A stretch of 64,000 nucleotides of DNA from Pedobacter sp. KBW06 (GCF_003852525.1 NZ_QAJL01000001.1:1017133-1081132), one strand, 5' to 3'; shown: positions 35,618-44,481, counted from the stretch's first letter. The notes: generated by a model not told the origin, from the sequence alone. Numbers and translations: made by a program.

Positions 35618-35724
35618 AACCATCATCGCCGCTGCACAATCCACTTCTAAAAAAGCTGATGTAAGCGCCAATACTGAGCATCACCTGCAACTGATTGCCC
35701 GCGCTGCGCAGCATCAGGCAGGGC
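35604..35724 (+). pseudogene. Truncated carbon-nitrogen hydrolase (N-terminal fragment)
   Basis: The first 41 residues, with I-I-A-A-A-Q-S-T-S-K-K and H-H-L-Q-L-I-A-R-A-A-Q-H-Q-A-G-L, match the start of nitrilase-superfamily (carbon-nitrogen) hydrolases. There the next residues would be I-V-F-P-E-L with the catalytic Glu. Here the frame runs straight into the 3' end of the convergent decarboxylase gene (stop at 35725), so the catalytic Glu, Lys and Cys are absent. It overlaps the upstream GNAT gene by 14 bases. This looks like a deletion or rearrangement scar. Recognition is from the N-terminal motif only. Confidence 0.6.
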
Positions 35725-37125
35725 TCAGATCTTTTTTAAGGCCTGATTTAATTCTTCAATCGCCACCAACACATCCTTTTCCGTCGTTCTCCAGTTCACA
35801 AAAGCAGCCCTGATCGCATGCTTCCCGCCGTAAACAGTGGGCGTCATAAAGACCACTCCCTGATCGTTCAGGATCCTCAGAAATTCAAAGGCCTTGTCCC
35901 CGGCTCCTTTCAGCGTAAAGCAAACTGTATTTAACCTTACTGGTGCTAAAAGTTCAAAGGCATCCTCTTTTTCAATAAATTCTGCCAGTTCCTTTGCCCT
36001 GGCAATACAACCTTCCACGATGTCCTGGTATCCTTTGGCACCATAAGCTTTCAGGGAAAACCAGGCGGGCAAAGCCTTCAAACGTCTGGAATTTTCAGGT
36101 AAGAAATTCAGGTAGTTAAAGTTGTCCAGGGGATCTCCGAGATAAGGTGCATTGGAATTCTGAAAACAGGCCATCTGCAACAGCCGGTGTTCTTTCTTAA
36201 CCAGGAAAAAAGCGTTTTCATAAGGAACATTTAACCATTTATGACAATCGACCGTGATGCTGTCTGCCTGCTCCCATCCTTTTAACAGATGCGCATAAGC
36301 CGGGGCACAGGCTGCAAAAGCACCAAAAGCTGCATCAATATGCCACCAGAAATGATAGCGCTCCCTTAATTTAGAGATCGCTTCAAAATCATCAAAATCT
36401 ACCGTATTTACCGTCCCTGCACTGGAAATCAGAATAAATGGAGCACCTTTTAATTCCAGGATCTGTTGTTCCAGATCGTTCAGATCCATGGCCTCCCTAT
36501 TGCCGGGCATTACCTTTACTTTGATCAGGTTCTGACTCCCCAATCCCAATAAAGCGAGTGATTTTACCGCAGAAGAATGCGGCATTGCCGATAAGACCTT
36601 CAATGTTCCGGAGACTCCTGTTTTAGCGATGTCTTCCCCCTGTTGTGCACCAAGCCATTGTCTGGCGACTGCCAGACAGCTGAAATTAGACATCGTTGCA
36701 CCGGTTACAAAACCACCAAGGTAGGCATCCTCAGGAAGCCTGAGCAATTGCAGCAGCAAGCGCACAGTTTCCAGTTCAATATTAGCAGAAATGTCTCCCT
36801 GTCCTTTAACCGTCTGGGTATTCTGATCGTAAACCGTAGCCAGCCAATCCCCTGCAATGGCTGCGGGAGTTGATCCTCCGGTAACGAAGCCCCAATATCT
36901 TGGGCCGGTAGAGGCTACAATAATGTCATCGAAACGGGATTTAAAGGCGGCGAGCGCTGCAAGCGTACCTGAACCTTGTACTTCCAGATCACTGTACTCC
37001 ATCGGCTGAATGTCTGTACTTGTTCTCCTGTCGTTGATCCCATTTAAAAACTCCAGCCCTTCGGCCTTCACCTGATTTAAAATCAATTCCAGGTCATTCA
37101 GGTCCCCTTTTAAAATCTCGTTCAT
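35725..37125 (-). CDS. PLP-dependent decarboxylase family protein
   Basis: The product of 466 residues (start M-N-E-I-L-K-G at 37125; an upstream in-frame ATG at 37182 adds 19 atypical residues) belongs to the group II pyridoxal-phosphate decarboxylases. Key points are G-F-V-T-G-A-T-M-S-N-F-S-C (cofactor phosphate loop), W-W-H-I-D-A-A-F-G-A-F-A (Asp and Ala over the ring), and the Schiff-base lysine in ITVDCHKWLNVPYE at about residue 296. Such enzymes decarboxylate aromatic amino acids, glutamate or related substrates; the substrate cannot be fixed. It stands alone between a pseudogene scar and osmC. Confidence 0.88.
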   Translation of the reverse strand: MNEILKGDLNDLELILNQVKAEGLEFLNGINDRRTSTDIQPMEYSDLEVQGSGTLAALAAFKSRFDDIIVASTGPRYWGFVTGGSTPAAIAGDWLATVYDQNTQTVKGQGDISANIELETVRLLLQLLRLPEDAYLGGFVTGATMSNFSCLAVARQWLGAQQGEDIAKTGVSGTLKVLSAMPHSSAVKSLALLGLGSQNLIKVKVMPGNREAMDLNDLEQQILELKGAPFILISSAGTVNTVDFDDFEAISKLRERYHFWWHIDAAFGAFAACAPAYAHLLKGWEQADSITVDCHKWLNVPYENAFFLVKKEHRLLQMACFQNSNAPYLGDPLDNFNYLNFLPENSRRLKALPAWFSLKAYGAKGYQDIVEGCIARAKELAEFIEKEDAFELLAPVRLNTVCFTLKGAGDKAFEFLRILNDQGVVFMTPTVYGGKHAIRAAFVNWRTTEKDVLVAIEELNQALKKI

Positions 37126-37226
37126 GTTATTTCTTGTTAATCGGCAACACAAATCTTCAACAATAAATCTGCATAAAGACAATGCAGATTTATTTATTTT
37201 GAGGGTGACAGATGGAAGAGCCCGGA

Positions 37227-37646
37227 CTAAAAAACGTCGTCTATGATCTGCACTTCGTTCTTTAGGATTTTGGAGATCGGGCAGGATTGCGCAATTTTCA
37301 GCAGCCTGTCTTTTTGTTCCGCCTCCATCGGCTGATTGAAAAAGATGGCCCTTTCAATTGTAGTGACCAGTTTTCCTGCTTCAATTCTCTGGAAGAGGTT
37401 TGCTTTTACCGTAATTTCAGGAACGCTCCATTCCTTACGGTCTATGTACATGCGAAGGGTAGCGAGGGTACAACTGGCGAGGGAAGACAACAGTAAGGTA
37501 TAAGGATCAGGCCCAAGGTCCTGTCCGCCTAAGCTTACCGGCTCATCCGAAAGCAATACCCCATTTCTCCATTCTATTGTAGTCTGGTATTTGATCTCAG
37601 CAATGCTGGCCACCAAAGGTTCGGTCAGAATATATTTTTTTTCCAT
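37227..37646 (-). CDS. OsmC family peroxide reductase
   Basis: The 139-residue product has the OsmC/Ohr fold with two conserved cysteines, one in SLASCTLATLRMY near residue 58 and one in S-C-P-I-S-K near residue 122. The sequence G-P-D-P-Y-T-L-L-L-S-S-L-A-S-C is characteristic. These proteins reduce organic hydroperoxides in the cytosol. It is separated by a 19-bp inverted repeat from the GNAT-GNAT-pirin group on the same strand. Confidence 0.92.
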   Translation of the reverse strand: MEKKYILTEPLVASIAEIKYQTTIEWRNGVLLSDEPVSLGGQDLGPDPYTLLLSSLASCTLATLRMYIDRKEWSVPEITVKANLFQRIEAGKLVTTIERAIFFNQPMEAEQKDRLLKIAQSCPISKILKNEVQIIDDVF

Positions 37647-37672
37647 TTTTAAAAGCGTCTGTTCGTTTTAAT

Positions 37673-37719
37673 AACACATCGCCTCGACAGGTCTGGTATG
37701 CCTGCCGAGGCGATGTGTT
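37673..37719 (-). terminator. Long inverted repeat, putative terminator
   Basis: A 19-base arm and its complement with one difference flank a 9-base loop. In the leftward transcript the odd position becomes a G-U pair. The T-run after the stem is weak, so it may act as a terminator for the GNAT genes or as an mRNA end. Confidence 0.5.
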
Positions 37720-37725
37720 GTTTAT

Positions 37726-38031
37726 TTATTGTCGGTGATATTCCGGGTCCAGCTGTTTGCGGTATTCCGGGTGTTTCTTAATAAATCCGGAAACAAAGGG
37801 GCAATATACCATCACCAGTTTGTGCTGATCTGCAGCATACTGAAAAGCATACCTTGCCAAAGCAGAGGCAATGCCTTTACCTTCCATTTCTTTAGGCACC
37901 GTGGTGTGCATCATTGCAATATCTTTCTTATACAAACGATAAGAGAGGATGGCCTTTTCTCCATCCAGGGCAACTTCAAACTGAAGCTGTTCTTTATTAT
38001 GGGTAACTTCAATATTGTCAGACATCTGCAT
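37726..38031 (-). CDS. NATD1-like GNAT protein (copy 1)
   Basis: A 101-residue protein of the minimal GNAT type related to the GCN5-like NATD1 family. Conserved parts are the acetyl-CoA loop E-M-E-G-K-G-I-A-S-A-L-A-R and the tail C-P-F-V-S-G-F-I-K-K-H-P-E-Y, which holds the conserved Cys. It lies next to a paralogue of the same length 23 bases upstream, in an operon with pirin. Substrate unknown. Confidence 0.85.
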   Translation of the reverse strand: MQMSDNIEVTHNKEQLQFEVALDGEKAILSYRLYKKDIAMMHTTVPKEMEGKGIASALARYAFQYAADQHKLVMVYCPFVSGFIKKHPEYRKQLDPEYHRQ

Positions 38032-38054
38032 TTTTCATTTAAGTGTTAAACCTC

Positions 38055-38363
38055 TTAATGAGGTTTAACACTTGGGTCTAAAATTCTGTTCCAGTCCGGA
38101 TGGCGTTTCAGATAAGCCGCTACCAGCGGACAGATGGGAATCAATGTATATCCGTTTTCCTCAATGTAGGCCAGGGTTTTCTCAATTACAGCTGTTGCTG
38201 CACCTCTGCCCTGCAGTTCTGCCGGAGCTTCTGTATGGATCAGCCAGATCTTTTTATCATGCTCCTTATAATCGATAAATGCTGTATACCCATCGATCTT
38301 CAGTTCAAAACGTTTATCTTCCTGGTTCTTAACCAGGGGGATTGCTACATATTCCTCATTCAT
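38055..38363 (-). CDS. NATD1-like GNAT protein (copy 2)
   Basis: A 102-residue paralogue of the next gene, with the loop E-L-Q-G-R-G-A-A-T-A-V-I-E and the tail C-P-L-V-A-A-Y-L-K-R-H-P-D-W. The two share layout but are diverged, so the duplication is old. It lies 15 bases behind the pirin gene. Function as a small-molecule or protein acetyltransferase is inferred from the fold. Confidence 0.85.
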   Translation of the reverse strand: MNEEYVAIPLVKNQEDKRFELKIDGYTAFIDYKEHDKKIWLIHTEAPAELQGRGAATAVIEKTLAYIEENGYTLIPICPLVAAYLKRHPDWNRILDPSVKPH

Positions 38364-38378
38364 ATCTTTAAATATTAA

Positions 38379-39251
38379 TTAATCTGCTAATACACCAAAT
38401 TTACCCATATTGAAATCAACGATGGCCTGACTGATTTCTTCTTCTGTATTCATTACAAAAGGACCATAACTTACAATTGGCTCATTCAAAGGTTCACCAC
38501 TCAATACCAAGATAACACTTTTCCTGTTGGCCTTGATGTGGATTTCTTCTCCTTCGTTTCTGAACAAGACAAAGCTGTGTTCTCCGGCGATCTCTCCATT
38601 AACTTCTACACTGCCATTTACCACCAATAATGCGGTATTGTATCCGGCCTGGATGCTGGTACTTACTTCCCCGCCTTCGTTCAGCTTGATGTCAAATAAA
38701 TTCACCGGGCTATAAGTTTCTGCAGGGCCTGCAACACCATTAAAGTTTCCTGCAATGACATTCACGATACCTGCATCATCCGGTAATTCTATTTTTCCCA
38801 TTCCCGCAGCAGTCAACTCCTGATAATGTGGCGTGGTAGATTTGTCTTTTTTAGGAAGATTTACCCACAACTGCACCATTTCAAAAGGACCACCTTTTTT
38901 AGAGAAGGCTTCTTCATGGTATTCTTTGTGCAAAATTCCATTTCCTGCGGTCATCCATTGTACGTCTCCGGAATTGATGATTCCTGAAGCTCCGGTACTG
39001 TCATGGTGCGCAACCGTTCCTTTATAGGCGATGGTTACCGTTTCAAAACCTTTGTGTGGATGGACACCCACTCCCCTCATGTGATTTGAAGGACCGAAAT
39101 CATATTCAGGATTAAAGTCCAAAAGTAAAAACGGACTGATTCTCTCCTGAGGAATGCCTGCTCCGGGGATATAATTAAATACCCTGAATCCATCACCAAC
39201 CATATGTGGTCTGCCAGAATTTGTCACGATTTTTTCAATTAACTTTTTCAT
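38379..39251 (-). CDS. Pirin family protein
   Basis: A double-cupin protein of 290 residues with the pirin metal site in the N-terminal cupin, G-V-H-P-H-K-G-F-E-T-V-T (His64 and His66) followed by G-N-G-I-L-H-K-E-Y. Bacterial pirins can have quercetinase activity or act as redox-linked regulators. It is the first gene of a leftward group with two GNAT genes, and OsmC lies further down. Upstream is a consensus -7 box overlapped by a 10-bp palindrome, so its transcription is likely repressible. Confidence 0.93.
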   Translation of the reverse strand: MKKLIEKIVTNSGRPHMVGDGFRVFNYIPGAGIPQERISPFLLLDFNPEYDFGPSNHMRGVGVHPHKGFETVTIAYKGTVAHHDSTGASGIINSGDVQWMTAGNGILHKEYHEEAFSKKGGPFEMVQLWVNLPKKDKSTTPHYQELTAAGMGKIELPDDAGIVNVIAGNFNGVAGPAETYSPVNLFDIKLNEGGEVSTSIQAGYNTALLVVNGSVEVNGEIAGEHSFVLFRNEGEEIHIKANRKSVILVLSGEPLNEPIVSYGPFVMNTEEEISQAIVDFNMGKFGVLAD

Positions 39252-39307
39252 TTTGTTTCTCCTTGTTTTTTAGGCAATAACCCAAACCATTTTCTTTGTT
39301 TGAATTA

Positions 39308-39322
39308 TTGTATACAAAGATA
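39308..39322 (-). promoter_or_regulatory. Promoter and operator of the pirin operon
   Basis: Read leftward, TATCTTTG (39322 to 39315) matches TAnnTTTG exactly. The palindrome TTGTATACAA (39308-39317) overlaps its end and the likely start site, an arrangement expected for repression. No regulator gene is adjacent. Confidence 0.45.
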
Positions 39323-39528
39323 CCCAGGAGCCGCTGCCCCCACATTGATGTAGGATAAGAAGTGACGCCCCTGAAACTACCTCAAACCTTAATCACTGAT
39401 TAACATCACTTTAATGACAGCTCCGTTTATTTAGGGTAATGCCTTTTTCCATTAACCAAAACGCTAAAACGCTTGAGCACAAGAATTTAATTACCTATCT
39501 TAATATTTAAATCAAACCCTAAATCATT

Positions 39529-40500
39529 ATGAAAATCAATTCCCTAAAAGTCCAGCTCATCCTGGCAGCAGCCATTTCTTTTACCGCCTGTAAAAAGCAG
39601 AACTCCGAAGATGCACCAATGAGCATCAGATCCGAAAAATCAGCAATGGCCCTTCCCACTGTAACCAGCTTTACCATGAACAACTGGATGGGTGCCTTGT
39701 CGGACACAATGAGCCTTGCCCAGCTGTCTATTCCCGGCACCCACGATTCCGGTGCCAGGAACGAGCCCATTTCCGGAACAGCAAAAACACAAAACCTAAG
39801 CATTGCAGAACAGCTGAACGCTGGTGTAAGGTACCTGGACATCCGTTGCAGACATATCGGTAACAGCTTCACCATTCACCACGGCGCGATTTATCAGAAT
39901 TTAAATTTTGACGATGTGCTGAATGCATGTATCAGTTTTCTGAACAGCAACCCCAGTGAAACGATCATCATGAGCGTAAAAGAAGAACATACGCCTACGG
40001 ATAATACGCGTAGTTTTGAGCAGACCTTTGATGCCTATGTTGCACAGAATGCTTCGAAATGGGATTTAGGAAATGGCATTTCTACTTTAGGATCAGTACG
40101 TGGAAAGATCAAACTTCTGAGAAGGTTCAGCACAGGGAATACCAAAGGGATTGATGCCACCAACTGGGCCGACAATACCACCTTTGAGATCAACAACCCT
40201 GTTGCAAGTTTAAAGATTCAGGATTACTATAAGGTAGATGACCTGAATGCAAAATGGACAAAGGTGGAAAGCCTTTTAAATGAAGCAAAAAACAGCACCG
40301 TTAAAAAATTATATGTGAACTATGGCAGTGGTTACAAACCAGGGATCTTCGGAATTCCGAACATCAATACCGTAGCCAATTCCATTAACCCTAAGATCAA
40401 TACTTATTTCACCAGTGCTTCCCATGGAAGATATGGAATCATCCCGTTGGATTTCATTGACGCTACCAGAAGCCAGTTGATTGTGAATACCAATTTCTAA
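39529..40500 (+). CDS. PI-PLC X-domain phospholipase lipoprotein
   Basis: The 323-residue product has a lipobox at I-S-F-T-A-C21 followed by Lys-Lys. It carries a phosphatidylinositol-specific phospholipase C-X domain. The two catalytic histidines are likely His72 (L-S-I-P-G-T-H-D-S-G-A) and His117 or His118 (S-F-T-I-H-H-G-A). R-Y-L-D-I-R (101-106) and I-I-M-S-V-K-E-E-H add active-site residues. It would cleave phosphatidylinositol or related head groups at the cell surface. It is monocistronic and followed by a strong terminator. Confidence 0.9.
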   Translation: MKINSLKVQLILAAAISFTACKKQNSEDAPMSIRSEKSAMALPTVTSFTMNNWMGALSDTMSLAQLSIPGTHDSGARNEPISGTAKTQNLSIAEQLNAGVRYLDIRCRHIGNSFTIHHGAIYQNLNFDDVLNACISFLNSNPSETIIMSVKEEHTPTDNTRSFEQTFDAYVAQNASKWDLGNGISTLGSVRGKIKLLRRFSTGNTKGIDATNWADNTTFEINNPVASLKIQDYYKVDDLNAKWTKVESLLNEAKNSTVKKLYVNYGSGYKPGIFGIPNINTVANSINPKINTYFTSASHGRYGIIPLDFIDATRSQLIVNTNF

Positions 40501-40515
40501 ACAAACCTGAAATAC

Positions 40516-40545
40516 AAAAAGGCCGGCAAATCTGCCGGCCTTTTT
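40516..40545 (+). terminator. Terminator after the PI-PLC gene
   Basis: AAAAAGGCCGGCA pairs perfectly with TGCCGGCCTTTTT across a 4-base loop. It may work in both directions, since the TlpA gene ends convergently at 40584. Confidence 0.9.
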
Positions 40546-40583
40546 ATGGTTAACGCTTTTATCTTTAATGATTCTTTAAATCA

Positions 40584-41720
40584 CTATTTAATCACTTCTG
40601 CCAGTTTCTTTTCCAAAGCTTCTCCCCTCAGGTTTTTAGCGATGATCTTGCCACTTGGGTCGATCAGGAAATTAGATGGAATGCTTTTTATCGCATACAG
40701 ATCTCCGGCCCTTTTTTTATTGCTGCGATCCGAATCAATGAGTTGGGTCCATGGCATGCCATCGTCTTTGATCGCTTTTAACCATTTGTCCTTATCTTTT
40801 TCCTGATCCACCGATACGCCCAGCACAGTAAAGTTTTTGTCTTTATAGGCATTATACGCTTTTAATACATTAGGGTTTTCAGCGCGGCAAGGGCCGCACC
40901 AGGAAGCCCAAAAGTCCAGCAGAACATACTTCCCTTTAAAATCAGATAGCTTTACAGCCTTATCAACCGTGTCCAGGTGCGTAAAATCAGGTGCTGTCTT
41001 TCCGATGGCCGTTGATTTATTCGCGGCGATGGAGGCAGCAAAAGCCTGACCTTCTTTTGAACTGCGCTGGCTTGCAGAAAGTCCGTCAAAAAGGGCTTCC
41101 ACTTTAGTGATGTCAAAATATGGACCGGCTACTTTTTGCAAAGCTTCGAAACAGAAATAGGAATTCGGATTTTGCTTGATGTAGGCCACCAGGCTTTCCT
41201 TCTGACCGGCCTCTGCCTGATCCATCTTGTCTTCTATGGTCTTCACAAGAGCACTGTCTTTTTTCTGCTCCGCAGTAAGGCCATAGTATTCCTTTCTTAA
41301 GCCGTTGATCGTCATTTCTGAATGCTTTAGCAGGTCTGAATATTTTTTATAATCAGTGTTGATTACCGACCCCGTAATTGACGCTGTTTTAATAGAGTCG
41401 GTTACATTCATTAAAATCAGGCCTTTATCCAGGTACATCGACCTCGAGTCACGACCCCTCGATTTCTTATCTGCAGGGCTGTCTTTGCTCACAAAGGTCA
41501 TGTAAACCTGCTGAGGACCTTCTGTCGGGCCTTTCAATTCAAAAACACCGTTCTGAACAATTGCGCTGTCTCTTTTGGTTACGCCGTCTTTATAGTAATT
41601 CAGGTAGACTTTCCCTCCGGCAGCTGCCGATTTAAACTTACCTTTTAAAGTATAAATATTGCCTTGTGCTATTGCCATTACCGGGGCCAACAGCAGTATT
41701 GTGATCCATGTTTTTTTCAT
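40584..41720 (-). CDS. TlpA-like thioredoxin with N-terminal DUF4369
   Basis: The 378-residue product has a signal peptide (ILLLAPVMAIAQ), a DUF4369 beta domain (about residues 22-120), a helical linker, and a C-terminal AhpC/TSA-type thioredoxin domain. The redox motif is DFWASWCGPCRAENP (Cys near 275 and 278). It is a periplasmic thiol-disulfide oxidoreductase, probably keeping cysteines of exported proteins reduced. It is the last gene of the SusC/SusD operon, behind a 118-base gap with tandem repeats, so it may be expressed separately. Confidence 0.9.
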   Translation of the reverse strand: MKKTWITILLLAPVMAIAQGNIYTLKGKFKSAAAGGKVYLNYYKDGVTKRDSAIVQNGVFELKGPTEGPQQVYMTFVSKDSPADKKSRGRDSRSMYLDKGLILMNVTDSIKTASITGSVINTDYKKYSDLLKHSEMTINGLRKEYYGLTAEQKKDSALVKTIEDKMDQAEAGQKESLVAYIKQNPNSYFCFEALQKVAGPYFDITKVEALFDGLSASQRSSKEGQAFAASIAANKSTAIGKTAPDFTHLDTVDKAVKLSDFKGKYVLLDFWASWCGPCRAENPNVLKAYNAYKDKNFTVLGVSVDQEKDKDKWLKAIKDDGMPWTQLIDSDRSNKKRAGDLYAIKSIPSNFLIDPSGKIIAKNLRGEALEKKLAEVIK

Positions 41721-41730
41721 CAGTATATCA

Positions 41731-41795
41731 TTGTTTTTTTGATCTTTCTATTGTTTTTTTCGATCTTCTATTGGTTTTCAAGAGCTCGTAAATTC
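41731..41795. repeat. Intergenic repeat, copy 2, with two tandem 20-base units
   Basis: TTGTTTTTTTGATCTTTCTA (41731-41750) and TTGTTTTTTTCGATCTTCTA (41751-41770) are tandem near-copies, followed by TTGGTTTTCAAGAGCTCG. The same motif order occurs at 14866-14935. Both lie between two leftward genes. Confidence 0.55.
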
Positions 41796-41838
41796 GGTTT
41801 AATGGTAATGAAGCGATGATCGTTTCATCACCGGAATA

Positions 41839-42987
41839 TTATAAGCTTAATTTCTTTTTGTAGTAATTGATAAAGTCTTTGTAACCTTCCTCAGTTCCGC
41901 CAATCTTTTCGCCTTTTTGGAAAAAGGCCAATGCTTTGTCTTTATTTCCATTGCGCTGATAGGTTAAGGCCAGGCTCATGAGTATGGAAACATCGTTTGA
42001 TTGTTCGATTCCCGGATAGTTAAGCAGCCAGCCTGCGGCCTTTTGATATACTGCTTCCGGCAGGTTTTCCGTCATCAACATACCCGTAGCAGATTCCAGC
42101 CTGATTTCCGGAGTAATGGTTTTCGCGGTATCTAAAAAATTGGTTTTCATGATAAAGAAAGCAGGTTCCCTGGGAATATTAAAAAGATAGGTAGCCTGTT
42201 GTGTACCTGCATCGTCAAAGAATTGAGGAATCCGGTTCAATACGGCTACAAATCCAGCCGTACTTTTTGCAGTGATCGCCTTTTGCAGTTCAGGGAAAAG
42301 ACCATAGGCCATTTTACCTTCAATAGATTTGCCATATTTCTTTTTATAGACCGGGTAATTGTCCATAAAATATTTAAAATATTTCTCCGGCATTTCAAAA
42401 GCGTTCATTACAGCCCAGGCACTTTCTCCGGTCAGGTCTTTCTGCTGGTCGAGGTAACTGCGGACAAGATTGCTATCCGCTTTTTTACGGTCTTTCTTTT
42501 CGCCAAAAGCCGACAGGTAGAACGAAGGAAAATCCAGGTATTTCTGCTGACTGAAGCCGGGTACCCGCTCTTTCTGATTGGTCGCGGCATCCTTTAGCCA
42601 GGCATTGAACTTGTCGGCCGCTTTATACCCGGCTTCTTTCCTCAATACCTTTAATGAAGGATCAAGAATTAAAAAGCTGGGATAGCTGCGCACCATATAC
42701 CTCGCTGCTAAAACCCGCCCCAGTTCATCGGTTTCAGCATCCAGCTTGAGGAAACGATAGTGCTGCTGAAGCGTTGAAGCCACTGCCTGATCCGGAAAGA
42801 CCCTCTCGTCCATGGCTTTACATGGGCCACACCAGGAGGTAGAGAAATCGATTAAAATGATTTTATCTTGCTTTTGGGCTTCACTAAGGATCTGATCCCA
42901 TTGAGCAGCTGCCCCTGCTGAGGGCTGCTGAGCCATTGCCGTAAAACAGCTGAGCAACAGCGTAAAAACTGAAAAAATAACTCTCAT
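41839..42987 (-). CDS. Secreted thioredoxin-fold protein
   Basis: The 382-residue product (start M-R-V-I-F-S at 42987, 4 bases after the preceding stop; a longer frame from 43065 would run inside the upstream gene) has a signal peptide ending T-A-M-A-Q. A thioredoxin domain has IDFSTSWCGPCKAMDERVF (Cys53 and Cys56). The long helical C-terminal part, with tetratricopeptide-like repeats near the end (G-N-K-D-K-A-L-A-F-F-Q-K-G), is probably an interaction platform. It is one of two redox proteins in the SusC/SusD operon. Confidence 0.9.
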   Translation of the reverse strand: MRVIFSVFTLLLSCFTAMAQQPSAGAAAQWDQILSEAQKQDKIILIDFSTSWCGPCKAMDERVFPDQAVASTLQQHYRFLKLDAETDELGRVLAARYMVRSYPSFLILDPSLKVLRKEAGYKAADKFNAWLKDAATNQKERVPGFSQQKYLDFPSFYLSAFGEKKDRKKADSNLVRSYLDQQKDLTGESAWAVMNAFEMPEKYFKYFMDNYPVYKKKYGKSIEGKMAYGLFPELQKAITAKSTAGFVAVLNRIPQFFDDAGTQQATYLFNIPREPAFFIMKTNFLDTAKTITPEIRLESATGMLMTENLPEAVYQKAAGWLLNYPGIEQSNDVSILMSLALTYQRNGNKDKALAFFQKGEKIGGTEEGYKDFINYYKKKLSL

Positions 42988-42991
42988 AAGA

Positions 42992-44479
42992 TTATAGGTT
43001 AGGGTTACGGTAATTGATTTGCAGAATGTTGCCAAAGCCGCCAAATTTCTTGCTATAGGTACCATTCGCTACATCACCGATCGGTAAAAGATCAAGGTAA
43101 TACAGCTCGCCTTCGGCTCCATTATAGGTTGCCACTACCAGGCGGGTATTATACAGCGGATTCGATTTGCCCCATTCCTGCCCTTTAAACATTTTCAGGT
43201 CTTTGATCTGCTGGTTAGCAGGAAAAGTGTAGACCAGTCTAGCTGTTTTGGCGAGCACATCGTAAAGGTAAATTTTGTTGGCAACGGCATAATACAACTG
43301 CTTATTGACCTCCGAAGCGGCAAAAAGAACAGCTTTATCGATTTCGGGCGCAGCATCCATTTTGTCCATCACACCTGCCGGCTTTTTGTTATTCGGCAAC
43401 ACCGAGCAGAGGTAATAAGCGCTTGCATCTTTCATCACCAGGAAATATTCCGTATTGGGACCTCTGTCTCCCCCGATCATTGTTTTCCCAACATTACTCA
43501 TGTCAAACGCAATCCCGGTTTCTGTATTTGCAGGAAACGTACTAAAGGAGCGGCTGGTATAAGTGGCATGCAGGAAACGCTTGCCAATATTATCGTAAAA
43601 TAAGGTCCAGAACTGGTTTCCACTCATAAAATAAGGGAATACCGAATAGCCTGCAGGTCCGTTAAAACGCTCCGAATACTTTGCAATCCCCTGGTTGGGG
43701 GCCAAAGTCCCGTATACATTACCATTGCTGACCACGTACTGGTCAAAATTAACGCTGTTTACTGCATAAGCCGGGTTCACTACCGGGTTGATCGGCTTTT
43801 CAAAAAGATCCGGAGATTTGCCCGTAAAAGCAAAATCATTGGCACTGAAGCGGTACATTCCCTGATCGGTAAAAACGTTTACATCTTCCAGTTTGCTTTG
43901 AATGCCGGAAAAAGCCGCCAGAGGTTTACCGCTTAAGCTCAGGCCGGGGTTTGAAATACCAATGACATCAGGAAAGACAGTTCCATCCTGGCGTACAAAA
44001 GAAAGTTCTGTTTTCCCTGCTTTATCGGCCATGACCAGCCAGCCCTCATAATATTTACCATTTATGGTAAGCGGATAGCGGACCGACTGCCTTAAAGTTG
44101 TTTTGGTATCGGTTATTGTGTATTGCAGCAGATAGGTACCCGGGGCCGCCAATGCAGGAACCTTCAGGTTCTTTTCTGTGGAAAGGACCGTTGAAGTGGT
44201 CGCAGGATTGATCGGCGTAATCTCCCAGCTGTTCAGATCCTTAGACCGGTAAATTTCCCATTTATAGGTATATGGGCCACTTCCGGACTGCGATTCAGTG
44301 ATGACAGGATTAACACGAATGGTATCCCGCTGAACAACCAGAATTTCTTCTTTCGGGCCGGTAATGTTCAGCTCATTGACATTGCTGTAATTGTATTTAT
44401 TGTTGTCCTTTTTACAGGCAAACAGAAGGCTGCAAATGCAGGTCCCCCATATGATTTCTTTGATTCGCATAAAGTTCAT
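42992..44479 (-). CDS. PKD-like family lipoprotein
   Basis: The 495-residue product has a lipobox (SLLFAC) followed by Lys-Lys-Asp, then a PKD-like beta domain (G-P-Y-T-Y-K-W-E-I-Y-R-S near residues 68-79). A larger domain that resembles a beta-propeller follows. The family is typically encoded beside SusC/SusD and DUF4843. It is probably a surface-exposed lipoprotein that helps bind the substrate of the transporter. The stop lies 4 bases before the thioredoxin gene start. Confidence 0.88.
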   Translation of the reverse strand: MNFMRIKEIIWGTCICSLLFACKKDNNKYNYSNVNELNITGPKEEILVVQRDTIRVNPVITESQSGSGPYTYKWEIYRSKDLNSWEITPINPATTSTVLSTEKNLKVPALAAPGTYLLQYTITDTKTTLRQSVRYPLTINGKYYEGWLVMADKAGKTELSFVRQDGTVFPDVIGISNPGLSLSGKPLAAFSGIQSKLEDVNVFTDQGMYRFSANDFAFTGKSPDLFEKPINPVVNPAYAVNSVNFDQYVVSNGNVYGTLAPNQGIAKYSERFNGPAGYSVFPYFMSGNQFWTLFYDNIGKRFLHATYTSRSFSTFPANTETGIAFDMSNVGKTMIGGDRGPNTEYFLVMKDASAYYLCSVLPNNKKPAGVMDKMDAAPEIDKAVLFAASEVNKQLYYAVANKIYLYDVLAKTARLVYTFPANQQIKDLKMFKGQEWGKSNPLYNTRLVVATYNGAEGELYYLDLLPIGDVANGTYSKKFGGFGNILQINYRNPNL

Positions 44480-44481
44480 TT

